From Ricordea florida (lineage: Eukaryota > Cnidaria > Anthozoa > Corallimorpharia > Ricordeidae), in the NCBI GenBank assembly GCA_949710005.1, contig OX453284.1:6361477-6425476 (forward strand): a stretch of 64,000 nucleotides of DNA, in the 5' to 3' direction. Position 1 is the stretch's first letter. Every line of letters starts with the position of its first letter. The notes under the pieces are model-generated. The model was given only the letters and a program-made list of their open reading frames with translations. It ran no database searches and had not been told where the DNA came from. A program made the translations under genes and the position numbers. Shown piece by piece: positions 10,440-21,606 of the stretch.

Positions 10440-13400
10440 CTAAGCACAGTCGAGTGTAAAAGGGTTCACAAAGTAAACGTGTTGTACAGACACCAACGTG
10501 TAGTCTTTGAGACACCTGGGTGTTGTCTCAGGTTGCATTGACCTCTGTAGAAAAGGAATCAAAACACGAGATTATTTTTTTTCTTATGAATGTGTTGAGC
10601 AGGGCAATGTTTAGAGCATATCTGAGGGAAGAAACAAATTTCGTTATTTATCGATACCTCACCCAAAATGGAAAGGATTTCTTGTCTGTAAAACAATAAG
10701 ATTTGTTACATACCTAGACTTTCACTCAAAAAAGCGAGCACTGTGAATGGTTGATTCTTGGTCACGTGCCCTGAAAAAATTCAAATGTATCCCGACCGGG
10801 ATACAATTGCGCAGTTGTTGCCCGCGCGCCAGTTTTGCTGTCTTTGTTTGTTTGTTTTTGCTATATTCTGTTTCAGGGAAAGTCTAAATATATAACAAAG
10901 CACTTAACGTATGGTCCCTCTGGAAACTAGTTAGTTTTGTTTTTCCTCGAGTTCTGATGTTTCCCTCGACTTCGTCTCGGGAAAACAAAACTAACTGTTT
11001 CCCTCGGGACCATACATTAAGAGTATATTGTTGTATCGCTAGCTTTGGGTTAGATTCCAAAAATGTCATTAAACGGCGTGCCGCCACAAAATTGTGTTAC
11101 TAACTGAGAAATGACTATGATTCAAGTTACGTTATTTTCTGTTTTCCTAGTAACGTCAGTGAAAGGCGCACCACTGACGAAAAGGAAAGCAAAATAAAAA
11201 CAACTCACTGCGAACAGAGAAGGGTGAGGCTTCTCCCAGGCAGCGCTGTTGACGTCAATGGGACCACCCCACCCAAAGCCAACCAAATCCGCGTCCTTGA
11301 ACAGAAGAAATACTGGTAAAGTCTTGTCGCAATCGAGGTCCCGTGAAATATTGTAGTGATAGTGAACACCTGTAAGAAAAACGGAACAATACAGTTATAA
11401 TCTGATGAATTAACCCATCTTAAAAATGCGCACTTATTTTGCTATTTTTCTGTATATTTCAATTTATGTTTCCCTATTTCTATTTTGTTATTTTTTGTTT
11501 ATTTCAATTTATGTTTCCCGCTCCTTTTTTACTATTTTTTTGGTTATTTCACAGTTTATGATACCCATTTCTTGTTTTTGACTACATTTGGTGATTGCGT
11601 CATCCGCAACCCCAACAAAATACCGAAAAATCTGTTAAACCCACCACACTCTTCGTCCTTTCAGAACACTACATAATGTATTGTCTCACATGCATTAACA
11701 GGAGAAAAAAAAATAGCACCAATATTAGACTTTGCACCTACAATGAAATCTTCTCAGCGAAGAAATTAGCAAATCAACAAATCAATTATCAATCTATCGT
11801 TGTAGAGAAACTTCGGTTCAAGATTGGTTGAGTTATTGTGATCCATTTCTTTCGTTTTCCTTCCACTGTTATTTTCTCCTGTTACTGTCCACATATATAT
11901 ATTCGCTCCTGAGCTTCGTAGGTTCAAGTGAAACAGCTTCATTCTTTAATAAGCCAAACATATTCTAGTCCTTTACCCGCGACAGATCAGAAAAGCGTAC
12001 TTTACGTCTCCCGCGTGTGACTAATAAATATCGCGCGCGAGGAAGCGCTGCGCATGCGCATTTCCTCTTGACTACGTGCGTGTGGCTTCACTAGTTCATA
12101 CCTCGCATGGGCACGAACATGGCGGAAACCTAATTTGTATAAGCTTATGACGTCAGCTGAAACCCAAGAATAGGCATTTTTCAGAAGATTTTTCTTTATA
12201 TAGTGTAAATTACCCATGGTTCTGACGCATGTTCCTTTCACCCAAGGGGTGTTAACCAAATGGGACTCTAGCATTGGTATTTTCATCATACAAGAATCCT
12301 TTTTAAGACAACGATTCTGACGAAGATCGTCAAACTGGATCCAAAGTCGGTCTCCTATTGGCGGCTTCATTGACTTATGCTTTTGGCATTTTCCTTTGCA
12401 GGCGCAAATTTTTTTCGGGTCCCGGAAATACGCAGTCAGCGCCATTTGTCCGTTGTCGGTTGGAATCCATGGTGGTTGGTTGTAGCTGGTAGGGTAGGTG
12501 ACTGTACCGTTTATCTGAACATGAAATAAACGAACCGATATTGGTCAGATGCCGTGAACAGCAAGTTGAGCACTCATTAATTTAAAAAAGTACTGTACCT
12601 ACCTACCAACCCTCACGCTTTATGCTCGAGTCTCACGCTTGAGGACTAAGGGACGGACCATTAGAAAAGTGATGGGGGGGGGGTGGGGAATTTTCAGCTT
12701 GCACGAATTTTTTTTTTCGCTCACTACTTGTGCAGGAATTTTTTTTCAGGTGAACCCCTCTGCACGAATTTTTTTTACTACGTGTGAAAAAGTCACAATT
12801 GGACCTTCCTTCTGCATGAATTTTTTTTACCTTCTTCTTTGCATTAATTTTTTTTCTTGGCATTTTCCCTTGCATTAATTTTTTTTTGTTTTTTTTTTCC
12901 CACCCACCCCCCCCCCCCCCAATCACTTTTCTAATGGTCCGTCCCTAACAGACTAAATGCATCGATCTCACGCATCGAGAACAATTTCTTACTCGTGAAT
13001 CAAAAACTTCTCTTCAACAATATAACTTAAGCTTTGACACACTAACAATAACAAATTCGATTTAATATCCCCGAAAATGAAAAAAACCGCTTAATGTTTA
13101 CTTTGTGTTCTAACTGTATCAAATCAGAATTATCGGAATATCTTTCGATCTTTAGGTGGCTAGCTAATCCCGCTTATAGCTAGACGAAAGTCTCACACTT
13201 TTGACTCGTATAATTGAAAGAGAGAGAGATAGATGGAGATCTTAGGGTTCTTGTGACACTCCTTATTGGATAAAATAAAAACAACAGTCCTTTCTGACTA
13301 CACGAGGAATGCAGACGCTCCTTTACATCCATTGTGGAGTAGACACCTCCTTTGTGATTCTGTTGTTTTTGCTTAGAAAGGGAGCAAACGGATGAATAGT

Positions 13401-15234
13401 TTAAGTAAAAGTCGCAGGTAAATTTATTACTACTATTATTATTATTATCATTATAATTATCATCGTTATTATCATCATTATTTTCATTATCATTATCATC
13501 ATCCTTATTATCGTCATCATCATCATTATTATCATCATCATTATAATCATCATCATTGTTATCATCATTATCATCAGCATCAGCATCATCACGGTCATTA
13601 TCATCATTATCAGGGTGTGGCGTCTTACAGTAGCTTGTATCCCTCCCAAGCTGCCATCACAATCAAAGATCAGACGAGTTGCTTCATCGGTGCCATAGAT
13701 AAAGCGGTTACCAGTGAAAAAATTGGGGCGATCTGTGAAAGAGAGACGCTATTATTGATTTGCGTTGTGACGCAAAGGTGCGCAATGTATAAAAGAACAA
13801 GGAGCAGACATTTCAAATTGTTCAATTTGACGTCACTTACTGGTAACAGAAACAAGAGAATGGTTTAAAATTGCCACAGGGTAAAAACCGCATATTATGA
13901 ACACGGTAAAAGAAACTGATACACAGAAGAACGAAAGCAACGGCAAAAGAGAGTCGTGTACGACAAACATTTAATACAAAGGGAGGGGATACCTGAACAA
14001 TAGGCGTCCATTTTCCAGCCGGCCTGTCTTGCTTGGCCCATGGTCAGCGGGTATGCAGTGAATTTCCCAAAAGTGACTACAAAGATGACATAGAAAAAAA
14101 AAAAACAGAAATAACAAAGAAAAAATTCTACATTTTGGTTTTGGTTACCATGGAAAAGCCTTTCCATTGTGGGCCTTTGTGATATATCTCTTCTATGCTT
14201 ATTTCTCTTTTAATTTTAGATCGTATCTTACCTTGGAGTCTGTCCCATTTGACACCTGGGTGGAAAAACACCAAACAATAATGATGTTGAAGATATGGCG
14301 GCAATAAACTTCGTATCTGTGATCTGACTTGATAATGATAATGAATTTGTATAGCGCAATTTTTTATATGGAAATGTTCAAAGGCGCTTTACATGAATTC
14401 TTTTTTCAATTTATTACAATTAAACTTTTTTTACAAAGGTCGAGCACAGCACCGGGGTTTATGTCCCCTACTCTTTTCGAACAGTGTTGCGGGATCTTTA
14501 ACGTCCCACAAGAACAGTGCTGTGAGACTGGGCCTACTGTTTTTCGTCCTTATCCGAGAAGACTAGAATGTCTAACCATTTGCAGATGTCATAACAAAGG
14601 CAGCACACTCTCCTCAGTTATTTTAAGACCTTGAGAGTTGGTCCGGCCGAGGTTTTGAACTCACGACCTCCCGCTTGACAGGCCGGCGCTCTACCAACTG
14701 AGCTAACCGGGCGGCGATAACTCCTCTGAGCAAAATATTCTTGATTTTTTGTTATAAGAGGCAGTGTTTCTTATAGATCTATTTAAAATACTCCGACTCC
14801 GCAAAAATCCGTAAAACCAATCATTTTCCAGGAATTATTTCAAATTTCAAAATTTTCGTGATAACTTAAAACAAGGCCATGCCCTAAAAACGTTTGGCAG
14901 AGCTGCATCCTCTCTCCGCCAATAGAACAATAATTTTTTCCATGGGGGAAAGGCGCAATGAGGTTATCCAATAGAACATAACGGAGAGAGTCCCTTGTTC
15001 TCTTTGGACTCTCTGTCCCTTATGTTCTCTTGGGTTATCCCTATGTGAACGCCAACCCAAACGCCAGACCACAACACCCGGAACTATGTCCCCTACTCTT
15101 TACGATCAGTGTGTGGGTTCTTTAATGTCCCACTAAGTTATCATGAACAAGGGTTGTGAGACGAGACCTACGGTTTATCGTCCTTATCCGAGAAGACTAG
15201 AAAGTCCAGCCATTTTCAGATGTCATAACAGAGT

Positions 15235-15265
<31 letters not shown>

Positions 15266-15998
15266 CGAGTGTTGGTCCGGCCGGGGTTTGAACCCGCGTC
15301 CTCCCGGTGCTTTACCAACTGAGCTGACCGGTCGGCCAACAACCGTATCATCCCTGCACGGGACCCTAGTCAGTAATGATTATGCACTTCTTTCTCAGAG
15401 TTAAGTCCGGTTTTTGATCAACGCATTCGCCACGCTGCCCAACACAACTCAGTGCTGGGCTGCCCTTGAAATATAGCTATAATTAAACCATTAATAAACA
15501 TTTTTGCCAAAAAATTAAAGGGCAAACGTGAAAAATGCATTCAGTTTTACGTACATACATCGCCTCATTGAGGTCCCCTTTTATTCAGCCAAAAGTGTGA
15601 CAAAATGTCCATTGTATATTTCATGGAACATGAGTTAGATACGACTTGAAAACCATAGCGCTAACATGACCAAGTTCTACATTAAATTTGGACTCGAAGT
15701 GTTACCATGATTGGTATTAATAACACAAGGACATGAAGCTGGATTCGAAGTCAGTCTTTGCGCGGCCCCAGGAGGTTTTTTTTTGCAACCATCCCCGATT
15801 GTTTTATTGTGCGTGTTATATCAACATGCTTCCTATTTTTTCGTCACAGAAGAAACGAAATGGGAGTCACTGATACATGATAAGTAACGAAAAAGAAACC
15901 GAAAAAGAAAGAAAACTGAAAAAGAAAGTGTGAAACCTACCTGCAGCAAAGCCAGTGGACACTTGAAGAACTGCCACGAAAACGATGAACCAACTCAT
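10440..15998 (-). CDS. Secreted protein of unrecognised family, 7 exons, 278 aa
   Basis: I assembled seven minus-strand exons: 15941-15998, 14232-14255, 13993-14076, 13629-13732, 12214-12514, 11209-11369 and 10440-10544. They total 837 nt, giving 278 residues and a TAG stop. All donors are GT and all acceptors AG, several with strong context (CAG|GTAGG, TACAG). Phases match at every junction. The protein starts with a clear signal peptide (MSWFIVFVAVLQVSTGFA) and has no other membrane span, so it should enter the secretory pathway. Visible features are KWDRL near residue 22, a KICACKGKC cluster (C127, C129, C133), about 11 cysteines in all, and sequons at N92 and N197. The C-terminal half has FLLFKDADLVGFGWGGP and ends with CLKDY...LDCA. 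I do not recognise a named domain. It resembles uncharacterised cnidarian secreted proteins, but that is from memory. Exon 2 is only 24 nt. Confidence 0.85.
10905..11024. repeat. Inverted-repeat element in intron 6 of the secreted gene
   Basis: The sequence tatggtccctctggaaact...agttagttttg at about 10910-10941 is answered by caaaactaact then gtttccctcgggaccata at about 10986-11020 on the opposite strand. The arms of roughly 35 bp enclose a short spacer, so the RNA of this intron could fold into a hairpin. It has the look of a small foldback MITE. No target duplication was identified. Confidence 0.65.
12650..12945. mobile_element. PIF/Harbinger-type MITE, copy 1
   Basis: A 296-bp element has terminal inverted repeats starting gggacggaccattagaaaag and is flanked on both sides by TAA, a 3-bp TWA target duplication typical of PIF/Harbinger elements. 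The interior is a set of short motifs, each a T-run preceded by tgcatgaa, tgcacgaa or tgcattaa. It lies in intron 4 of the secreted gene. The copy at 18891-19165 has the same termini and the reverse-complement interior. There is no transposase frame, so it is non-autonomous. Confidence 0.88.
13421..13616. repeat. Degenerate att/atc microsatellite
   Basis: About 195 bp are built from irregular att, atc and gtc-type triplets (attattatcatcatc and variants). It is in intron 4 of the secreted gene and ends only about a dozen bases from the donor site of exon 4 (exon edge at 13629). Confidence 0.95.
14331..14715 (-). mobile_element. tRNA-Asp-headed SINE, near full length
   Basis: Read on the minus strand, the element starts at about 14715 with a tRNA-like head. 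It has an A box (GTTAGCTCAGTTGG), an anticodon-loop-like CTGTCAA that would carry GUC (Asp) and a B box (GAGTTCAAAACC). A body of about 300 bp follows, including ACTGAGGAGAGTGTGCTGCC and GGGACGTTAAAGATCCCGC. The tail reads TGCGCTATACAAATTCATTATC and ends in ATTATC repeats. It should be transcribed by RNA polymerase III when active. It lies in intron 1 of the secreted gene. Two further copies are at 15081-15337 and 48806-49106. Confidence 0.88.
14960..15040. repeat. Hairpin-forming inverted repeat
   Basis: ggttatccaatagaacataa, a gagagagtcc box, a short loop, then ggactctct and ttatgttctcttgggttatcc form two arms of about 30 bp with few mismatches. It lies between two SINE copies in intron 1 of the secreted gene. 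Confidence 0.7.
15081..15337 (-). mobile_element. tRNA-headed SINE, 3'-truncated copy with damaged head
   Basis: This copy shares the body and head of the 14331-14715 SINE in the same orientation. The A box (GGTCAGCTCAGTTGG) and B box (GGGTTCAAACC) are present, but about 13 nt between them, covering the anticodon arm, are missing. The far 3' part of the body and the tail are absent. Confidence 0.82.
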
Positions 15999-15999
15999 C

Positions 16000-17870
16000 T
16001 CTCACTGAAAAAGAATTAAACGCATTTTAAATTACAAACCATTTAGTAACAATGAATAGTCTTGAATATTGCAGTTTTGTTACCAAGTATTTTGGAAGAA
16101 CCTCAGAGTTACGTGTTGATTGCCAAGGGTATAACCGCTTTTCTTTGATGCCTACCGCGTATTTAAATACTGCACCTTGTCTTTCCCACGCTGATGGCAG
16201 TGTGATGGTATTACATGATAGTAATTTTACCGTTGATACGGTACAGTTAAACGAGATTAAAGTCAGTTTGCCTCGCACTTCTATAAAACACAAAATATTT
16301 TAGTTTGAATTGTTAAAAAGAAAACAATTTCTCCTTTAAGGAAAGACGAACTATTAACGTATTCGAGTCAGGGTTTTGTTTTGAATGAATTGAATGGATT
16401 TTTTTGTTTTTAATATAAACTGAATGCATCATTAAACGCCACAATGTATACAGCACTCGTGATATTTTCACAATACAAACAAAACCAAGACTCTTGCCCG
16501 ATAACTTTCCTTGATAAATTTTAATTAAGCGGGTTCTTTTTATCCTGCTTAAAGAGTCCGTATTGAACATCTATTTGCACCTCGCAGAACGTCAAAAAAT
16601 TTCAACAGTTCTGCATCGACCAATAAAAAATCCCGTTTCTTGATACGTAGTGATTAAACCACAAAGTAACATTAACTCAGTCTTCAGTTTATGAAGTATA
16701 CACAGAAAATGAATAAGCTGTATGCTGCTGATAATAAAACACCAGTCAACTATCACTTTTCACTTGAAACTTTCATCTTTTCTTTCAAAAAGCGTAAAAA
16801 CTGCTATCATTTCTTGGTAGAAGAAGGAATTCTAATAAGGTTATTTTTCTCTCTTATTTTTCGAACACTGATAAAAAGTTTTAAAATGCGCGGCACTTTT
16901 TTAAAGAACTTCTATCTCTGCCTCAGATACAAGGACTTATTGAAGGCTGAATTGAAATTCTGGTCTATATGTAGCCTTTGTTGCAGGCGGTCAGCGGGTT
17001 GAGATTTCACGTGCACGTTGAGGGTCTGCAACGCAGCATCAGTTACGTACACGAATCAACATACACACTAGTGATGTTTAGCAAATCTACAATTTTAAAA
17101 GTTTTAACGATGAATATTGCCTTTAATATCCTCCCCATTGAATCTGATAAGTGATGAATTGCTGTTTATTCACAAGCGAATCACGATAGCACCGAGAAAC
17201 AAAGACATTTGAATAATCCCTATAAGTCAACAATATCGCCGTACACCACCCCTGTGGAGACAGAAACGCTTGTCATCCGCACTCTCAAGCTAAACAAGCA
17301 CCACCTAAAACCTCTTTCACTTTCACCACCCCGGGCGGAGCGATAACTTCTTTTATGGCTACTGCATATGAAATAATGCAAGAGCCAATAGTTCAAAGGA
17401 AACATGAGTGAGTGAGTGAAGGAGCGAATCAGCGCGTGCCTAGTATTTAGTCAATCACAATGCACAATACAATTCGTACACCGCAAAGAATTGTAATTGT
17501 GTTTAAACTCAGAAGAGAATATGCAAAAGTAATGAAATCGAGGAAAGGCGATAGGTATGGCAAAAAGGTCCGAATAAACTTAATAAATGCAGTAGCCACA
17601 TCCATGCTATAATTGCCTTTTTTTCAGTATACCAACCTTACCAAACTTCATTTTCAGACGCACTGACTAAAAATAATAACAATAGTTGCGTAATTAAGGA
17701 TGTCACCGTAATCATCTTTTTTTTTTTTTTTTTTTTGCTGCTTCACAGAAAACAATCATACTGAAGAAAACATACAGTGAGAGGTTTAAATCAAAGGCAG
17801 GTTGAAAATCGCATTCACACACGCAAAGCATATTTATTTTTTACACCATGCCTCGGGTGAAAAAGTACTT
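16000..17870. other. Upstream flank of the secreted gene; no further gene seen
   Basis: This stretch lies 5' of the minus-strand secreted gene. A TATTTAAATA box at 16160-16169 is about 160 bp upstream of the start codon and could act as a TATA element, but a leader exon cannot be excluded and no start site can be read from sequence. Two frames of about 80-90 codons on opposite strands (16027-16303) have no recognisable features and are probably chance. The remainder shows nothing. Confidence 0.3.
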
Positions 17871-17871
17871 A

Positions 17872-18286
17872 ACAATTATTCGCCGAAGGCGAAGTGATTC
17901 TCGGTGAATATTCACCGAGAATCACTGAGCCTGAGGCGAATAATTGTTTTAGTATAAATACACAGGTGATTATTTCAAAAAAGAAGAGAAAAGCATTTTA
18001 CAACGCGAAAAAGTTCTATTTCATCAAAAGCGCGCGAGCGACTGGCAGCCATTTTGTTCGTCGAGGTGATTATCGCTAATAATCCGAGATAGCGAACCAA
18101 TCAGAGCGCGCAGTTTTGTATAATCACCTGAGTATTTATACTAAAATATATTAACCTCATTCGATGTTTGACGAGACGGTAAGCGCGGCTATTTTACGAG
18201 TTGGGTAGTATGTGAGTTAAAATTCGAGCAATGAGTAAAATGTCCGCGCGTTTTATCTCGCAAAACATCGAATAAGAGGTTTATTA
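17872..18286. repeat. Cluster of three abutting palindromic elements
   Basis: Three inverted-repeat units lie side by side. First, 17872-17947 has a perfect 32-bp palindrome (17894-17925, arms gtgattctcggtgaat) inside outer arms acaattattcgcc/ggcgaataattgt. Second, 17947-18146 has terminal arms ttttagtataaatac plus aggtgattat, about 25 bp with one or two mismatches. Third, 18152-18286 has arms aacctcattcgatgttt against aaacatcgaataagaggtt. None carries an ORF. They look like MITEs that inserted next to or into one another. Confidence 0.75.
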
Positions 18287-18890
18287 TGCCACTTGAATTT
18301 TTTATGTCATCAAGCATCTTTATTTTTTAGTCGGCTGCTGCAATAAGTTCGTCATCCAGAAAGTTAATTTTAAAAGCTGTAAACAAGTCGAAATTTGGTT
18401 CGTCCTGTCCAGCCATTTTTTCTTTCTCGTCTTCCTCTAGAAACAGTGTAATACGCCTCTACAGTGTAATAAGCTGGCATATTTTGCGTGTTCTCTTGGC
18501 CTTAAAATTGCAAAATGACGTAATAGTAGAATAATAATGTTACATACGCGTTTTAAACTTTTTATCACAGTTCACTGTTACGGCCGGGGGGGGGGACTTT
18601 CTGGGTCGGGATGTGCCGCTGGAACCCTTAGCCTATACCAGAGCTGGTTCAGCTGAATTTTGCCACCCTGTACTAGAGTAAATCCCCCAAATCCCTCCTA
18701 TCCTAGAGTAGCTGTTTTCCAGAAACTGAGGTCACTAGCATAGTCTAGCCAAGACAAAACCTTATACCACAATCGTTTCTCTCTCAAAAAAGAGTTATTT
18801 ATATCAGTTTTTTTTGTTTTTAAATCTTCACACAACTGGTCAGTTTCGTGAAAAATGATACCCTTTTCTAGAACCAAACGCTCTGATTTA

Positions 18891-19165
18891 GGGACGGACC
18901 ATTAGAAAAGTGATGGTGGGGGGGGACAAAAAAAAATTAATGCAAGGAAAAATGCCAAGAAAAAAAATTCATGCAAAGAAGAAGGAAAAAAAATTCATGC
19001 AGAAGGAAGGTCCAATTGCGACTTTTTCACACGTAGCAAAACAAATTCGTGCAGAGGGGTTCACCTGAAAAAAAAATTCCTGCACAAGCAGTGAGCGAAA
19101 AAAAAATTCGTGCAAGCTGAAAATTCCCCACTCTCCCCCCCATCACTTTTCTAATGGTCCGTCCC
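18891..19165. mobile_element. PIF/Harbinger-type MITE, copy 2, inverted
   Basis: The termini gggacggaccattagaaaag match the 12650-12945 element, and the element is flanked by TTA on both sides, again a TWA duplication. The interior is the reverse complement of copy 1. The TIRs are symmetrical, so orientation is defined only by the interior T-run motifs. Length is 275 bp. Confidence 0.88.
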
Positions 19166-19217
19166 TTATATACCCTATGCTAGAGTAAACTGCTTGAAAA
19201 CCATGCCCTTCACAGCG

Positions 19218-19253
<36 letters not shown>

Positions 19254-19326
19254 ACCCCCCCCCCCCGAGCTGTATCGTTATCATCTTATTTTTCATTTCG
19301 CCAACCCAAATATAAAAAATATATAT

Positions 19327-19795
19327 AGTGCGACTTCCATTAAGCGGCAAAACGCTTATTGAAAAGAGCTAAATACGTGAAGATACATTCAAATAAATCC
19401 ATGAAACAAAACGTAGACTTATTGTTCACGCCAACAATCTGTGGAAAATCTATTGTAGTTCAAATTTGATTTGTGAAAGATTTCCACGCGTATACATTTT
19501 GCGGCTTGTGACTTTATTGTCATGATGGAGATTAAATTGCAGTTCTTGTTGTTAACAGTTATCACCTATTCTTATTGCCGTCTTCCTGTCACCACTTCGC
19601 TCGAAAAGATAATTTACTGGCCGCTTAATAGGGGTAAAAAAAAAAAACAATAAATGCTTGACCTTGCAACAACAAAAAGCTGGCCGCGCCGCTTAATGGA
19701 GGTGGCCGCTGAATAGAGTTAGCATTTTGGTGACAAATAATTCGGGACTTTTGAAAGTGGCCGTTTAACGGAGGGTGGCCGCTAGAGGTCGCACT
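19327..19795. mobile_element. Inverted-repeat element with gtgcgac ends
   Basis: The left end agtgcgacttc...ttaagcggc and the right end gtggccgctagaggtcgcact are inverted copies. Further ggccgctta-like motifs are repeated inside near the right end (about 19620-19790). There is no coding frame. The exact boundary and target duplication are uncertain because both flanks are AT-rich. Confidence 0.6.
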
Positions 19796-20770
19796 CTATT
19801 TCTATTGCAAGTAACAAAGACAAACACAAGGTAACCTTTGGAAGCGCACGCCAGAGTTTGCAGATGGTTACAGGAATATATATTGGAAAAATCTATTCAC
19901 TGATTTTAACCCTTTAAGCCCCGAGGGGTCTCCCTGTGACGAGCAAAATCGTCTGGCGTTAGCCAGAGAAAAATCTGTAAAGACACTATTGGGGCTTAAA
20001 GGGTTAATGTTCTGCCAGGATCCAAATCAAAATTGGAGCATATCTAGATGAAAATATAAGCCCCCTTACATTACAAAGAAGTTATAAAATGTTTCCAATT
20101 TCAAATAAATAAGTCTTAATTTTCGGGGGTAAGTCCCATGCCTCCATCGCTATCAAAATCTCAGGTTTTCATTCATTAAAATGACAGCCGCGTCTGATTT
20201 CCCGCGCAAAACAAAGCCGCCAATCAGGAGAAAATCCCGTGCAAAAAATCGGCCAATCACGTAAAACAGGCTTTCCCCACAAGGTGAAGAACAATATGCG
20301 CGCGTTAATTCAAATTTTCATTCAACTCCTAGAAAGGCAAGCGAAGCCATGAACTTTAGTAAACGGAAAGTTGCTTCATTTTCTGTTAACCTCTTTGAAG
20401 TTGGCTTCCACCAATACTTCAGTCTCACAATGCTTGGACGGAAAAATGGACAGCAGTACCTCGGTGTGTAAATTATTTGTTACACGTTTGTACTTTGTAG
20501 CGACTTTTAACACCACCACATGTCAACTCACTCGGCCAGTCAAACTGGAAACTTTTCTTTCTAGTTTTCCATGAATTAATTGATATTGCATTCTAAATTA
20601 AAGGCTTAATGTTTTCCGAAAAACTTGGTGAGAATTCTCGCGATTCAAAGCAAGGAAAACACGAGGACACTAGGCATTGTAACATTTCCCTGTGTCGCAT
20701 TTCAAGCCCTAAAATGCCGCGGAGGTGAGTTTAATTCTATTAATTTTGTCGTTTGTTTGTATGCTGTGTC
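19796..20770. other. No firm gene; possible promoter-like patch
   Basis: ccaatca boxes at about 20218 and 20255 precede a short frame starting at ATG 20349 that runs 40 codons to TAA. No good donor or downstream exon was found, so I do not call a gene. Confidence 0.25.
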
Positions 20771-21062
20771 TATATGTCCGACAGACGGACAGAATTTTCA
20801 AAATACCCGGTGTCCGGCAGGCGAAATTTTCTCGTGTTATGATTTTAATCGGTGATTACCTAATATAAACATCCATATTCCTTGTCTCCTAGCCCTAATC
20901 CTTAACCTAATTGGCATCATCTACCCTGAAAGCGAAGAAAATCAGACTGCCGGACACGGAGTATTTTAAAGTTATGTGTCCGACAGCTCCAGTAAAGAGT
21001 GAAATGTCGACTGTCGGACACGGAGTTTCCTTGTAACCTCAGCCGACTGTCGGACACGGAGA
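20771..21062. repeat. Scattered gtcggacacggag motif cluster
   Basis: The motif ctg[t/c]cggacacggag occurs three times on the plus strand (about 20948, 21015 and 21049). Its partial inverse (gtccgacag, ggtgtccggcag) occurs at about 20776, 20808 and 20976. The copies are not evenly spaced. Together they could pair in several hairpins. Function is unknown. Confidence 0.7.
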
Positions 21063-21456
21063 CACTTCGTTGTTTGTATAGAACAGTTTAGGGATAATTT
21101 TCCCCTTTTTATATAAGCAAATGTTGACTCTAAGAAGCAAAAAATGCGAAACCGAAGACAGCAATTGTGAAAACTCGTCGGAGCGCCACTTTGTTGAAGA
21201 GTGTCGCCCTCTGTCTTCGCTTACAAGATAATACAAACAAATTTTCAGTTATTCTAAAACTTATGTAGTTGTTTTTAATCAATCTATTTTTCATTAAAAA
21301 AAAAAAACGAGTAATCAAGATTCTATTCGAATGAACAAAGAAAGTATTTTAAAAAAATCTCCTACACTGACTCGGTAACCAATCTTTGCTACTAAAGCCA
21401 AATTCTACATATTTTGAAGGAAAATATAATTAACGGTAAATTGACCGATATGTGGA

Positions 21457-21606
21457 ACGATTTCCGCACAGGTCCCTACTTCATTATGCATAGTGTAGTT
21501 GGATTGTCTTGGGAAGTGCGCGTGCAAATATTTCTTGTTTTCTGAGAACGAAACCGTAAGGGTACAGCATGCATAATGAAGTAGGGACCTGTGCGGAAAT
21601 CATTCC
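21457..21606. mobile_element. Short MITE with about 35-bp inverted repeats
   Basis: ggaacgatttccgcacaggt then ccctacttcattatgcat at the left is matched by atgcataatgaagtaggg then acctgtgcggaaatcattcc at the right. The two arms are nearly identical and enclose about 80 bp with no ORF of note. It sits immediately before the left edge of the tandem duplication and has no counterpart at the second copy. Confidence 0.8.

Noticed and set aside
13401-13649. Methionine- and isoleucine-rich ORF
   Set aside because: It is the translation of an att/atc microsatellite in an intron.
14637-14713. Free-standing tRNA-Asp gene
   Set aside because: A-box and B-box match, but the 3' side runs straight into a repeated SINE body found elsewhere, and stem pairing is imperfect. 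It is a SINE head.
20349-20471. First exon of a gene (MNFSKRKVASF...)
   Set aside because: It has ccaat boxes upstream, but the only donor is weak (GGTGTGT) and no downstream exon in phase was found.
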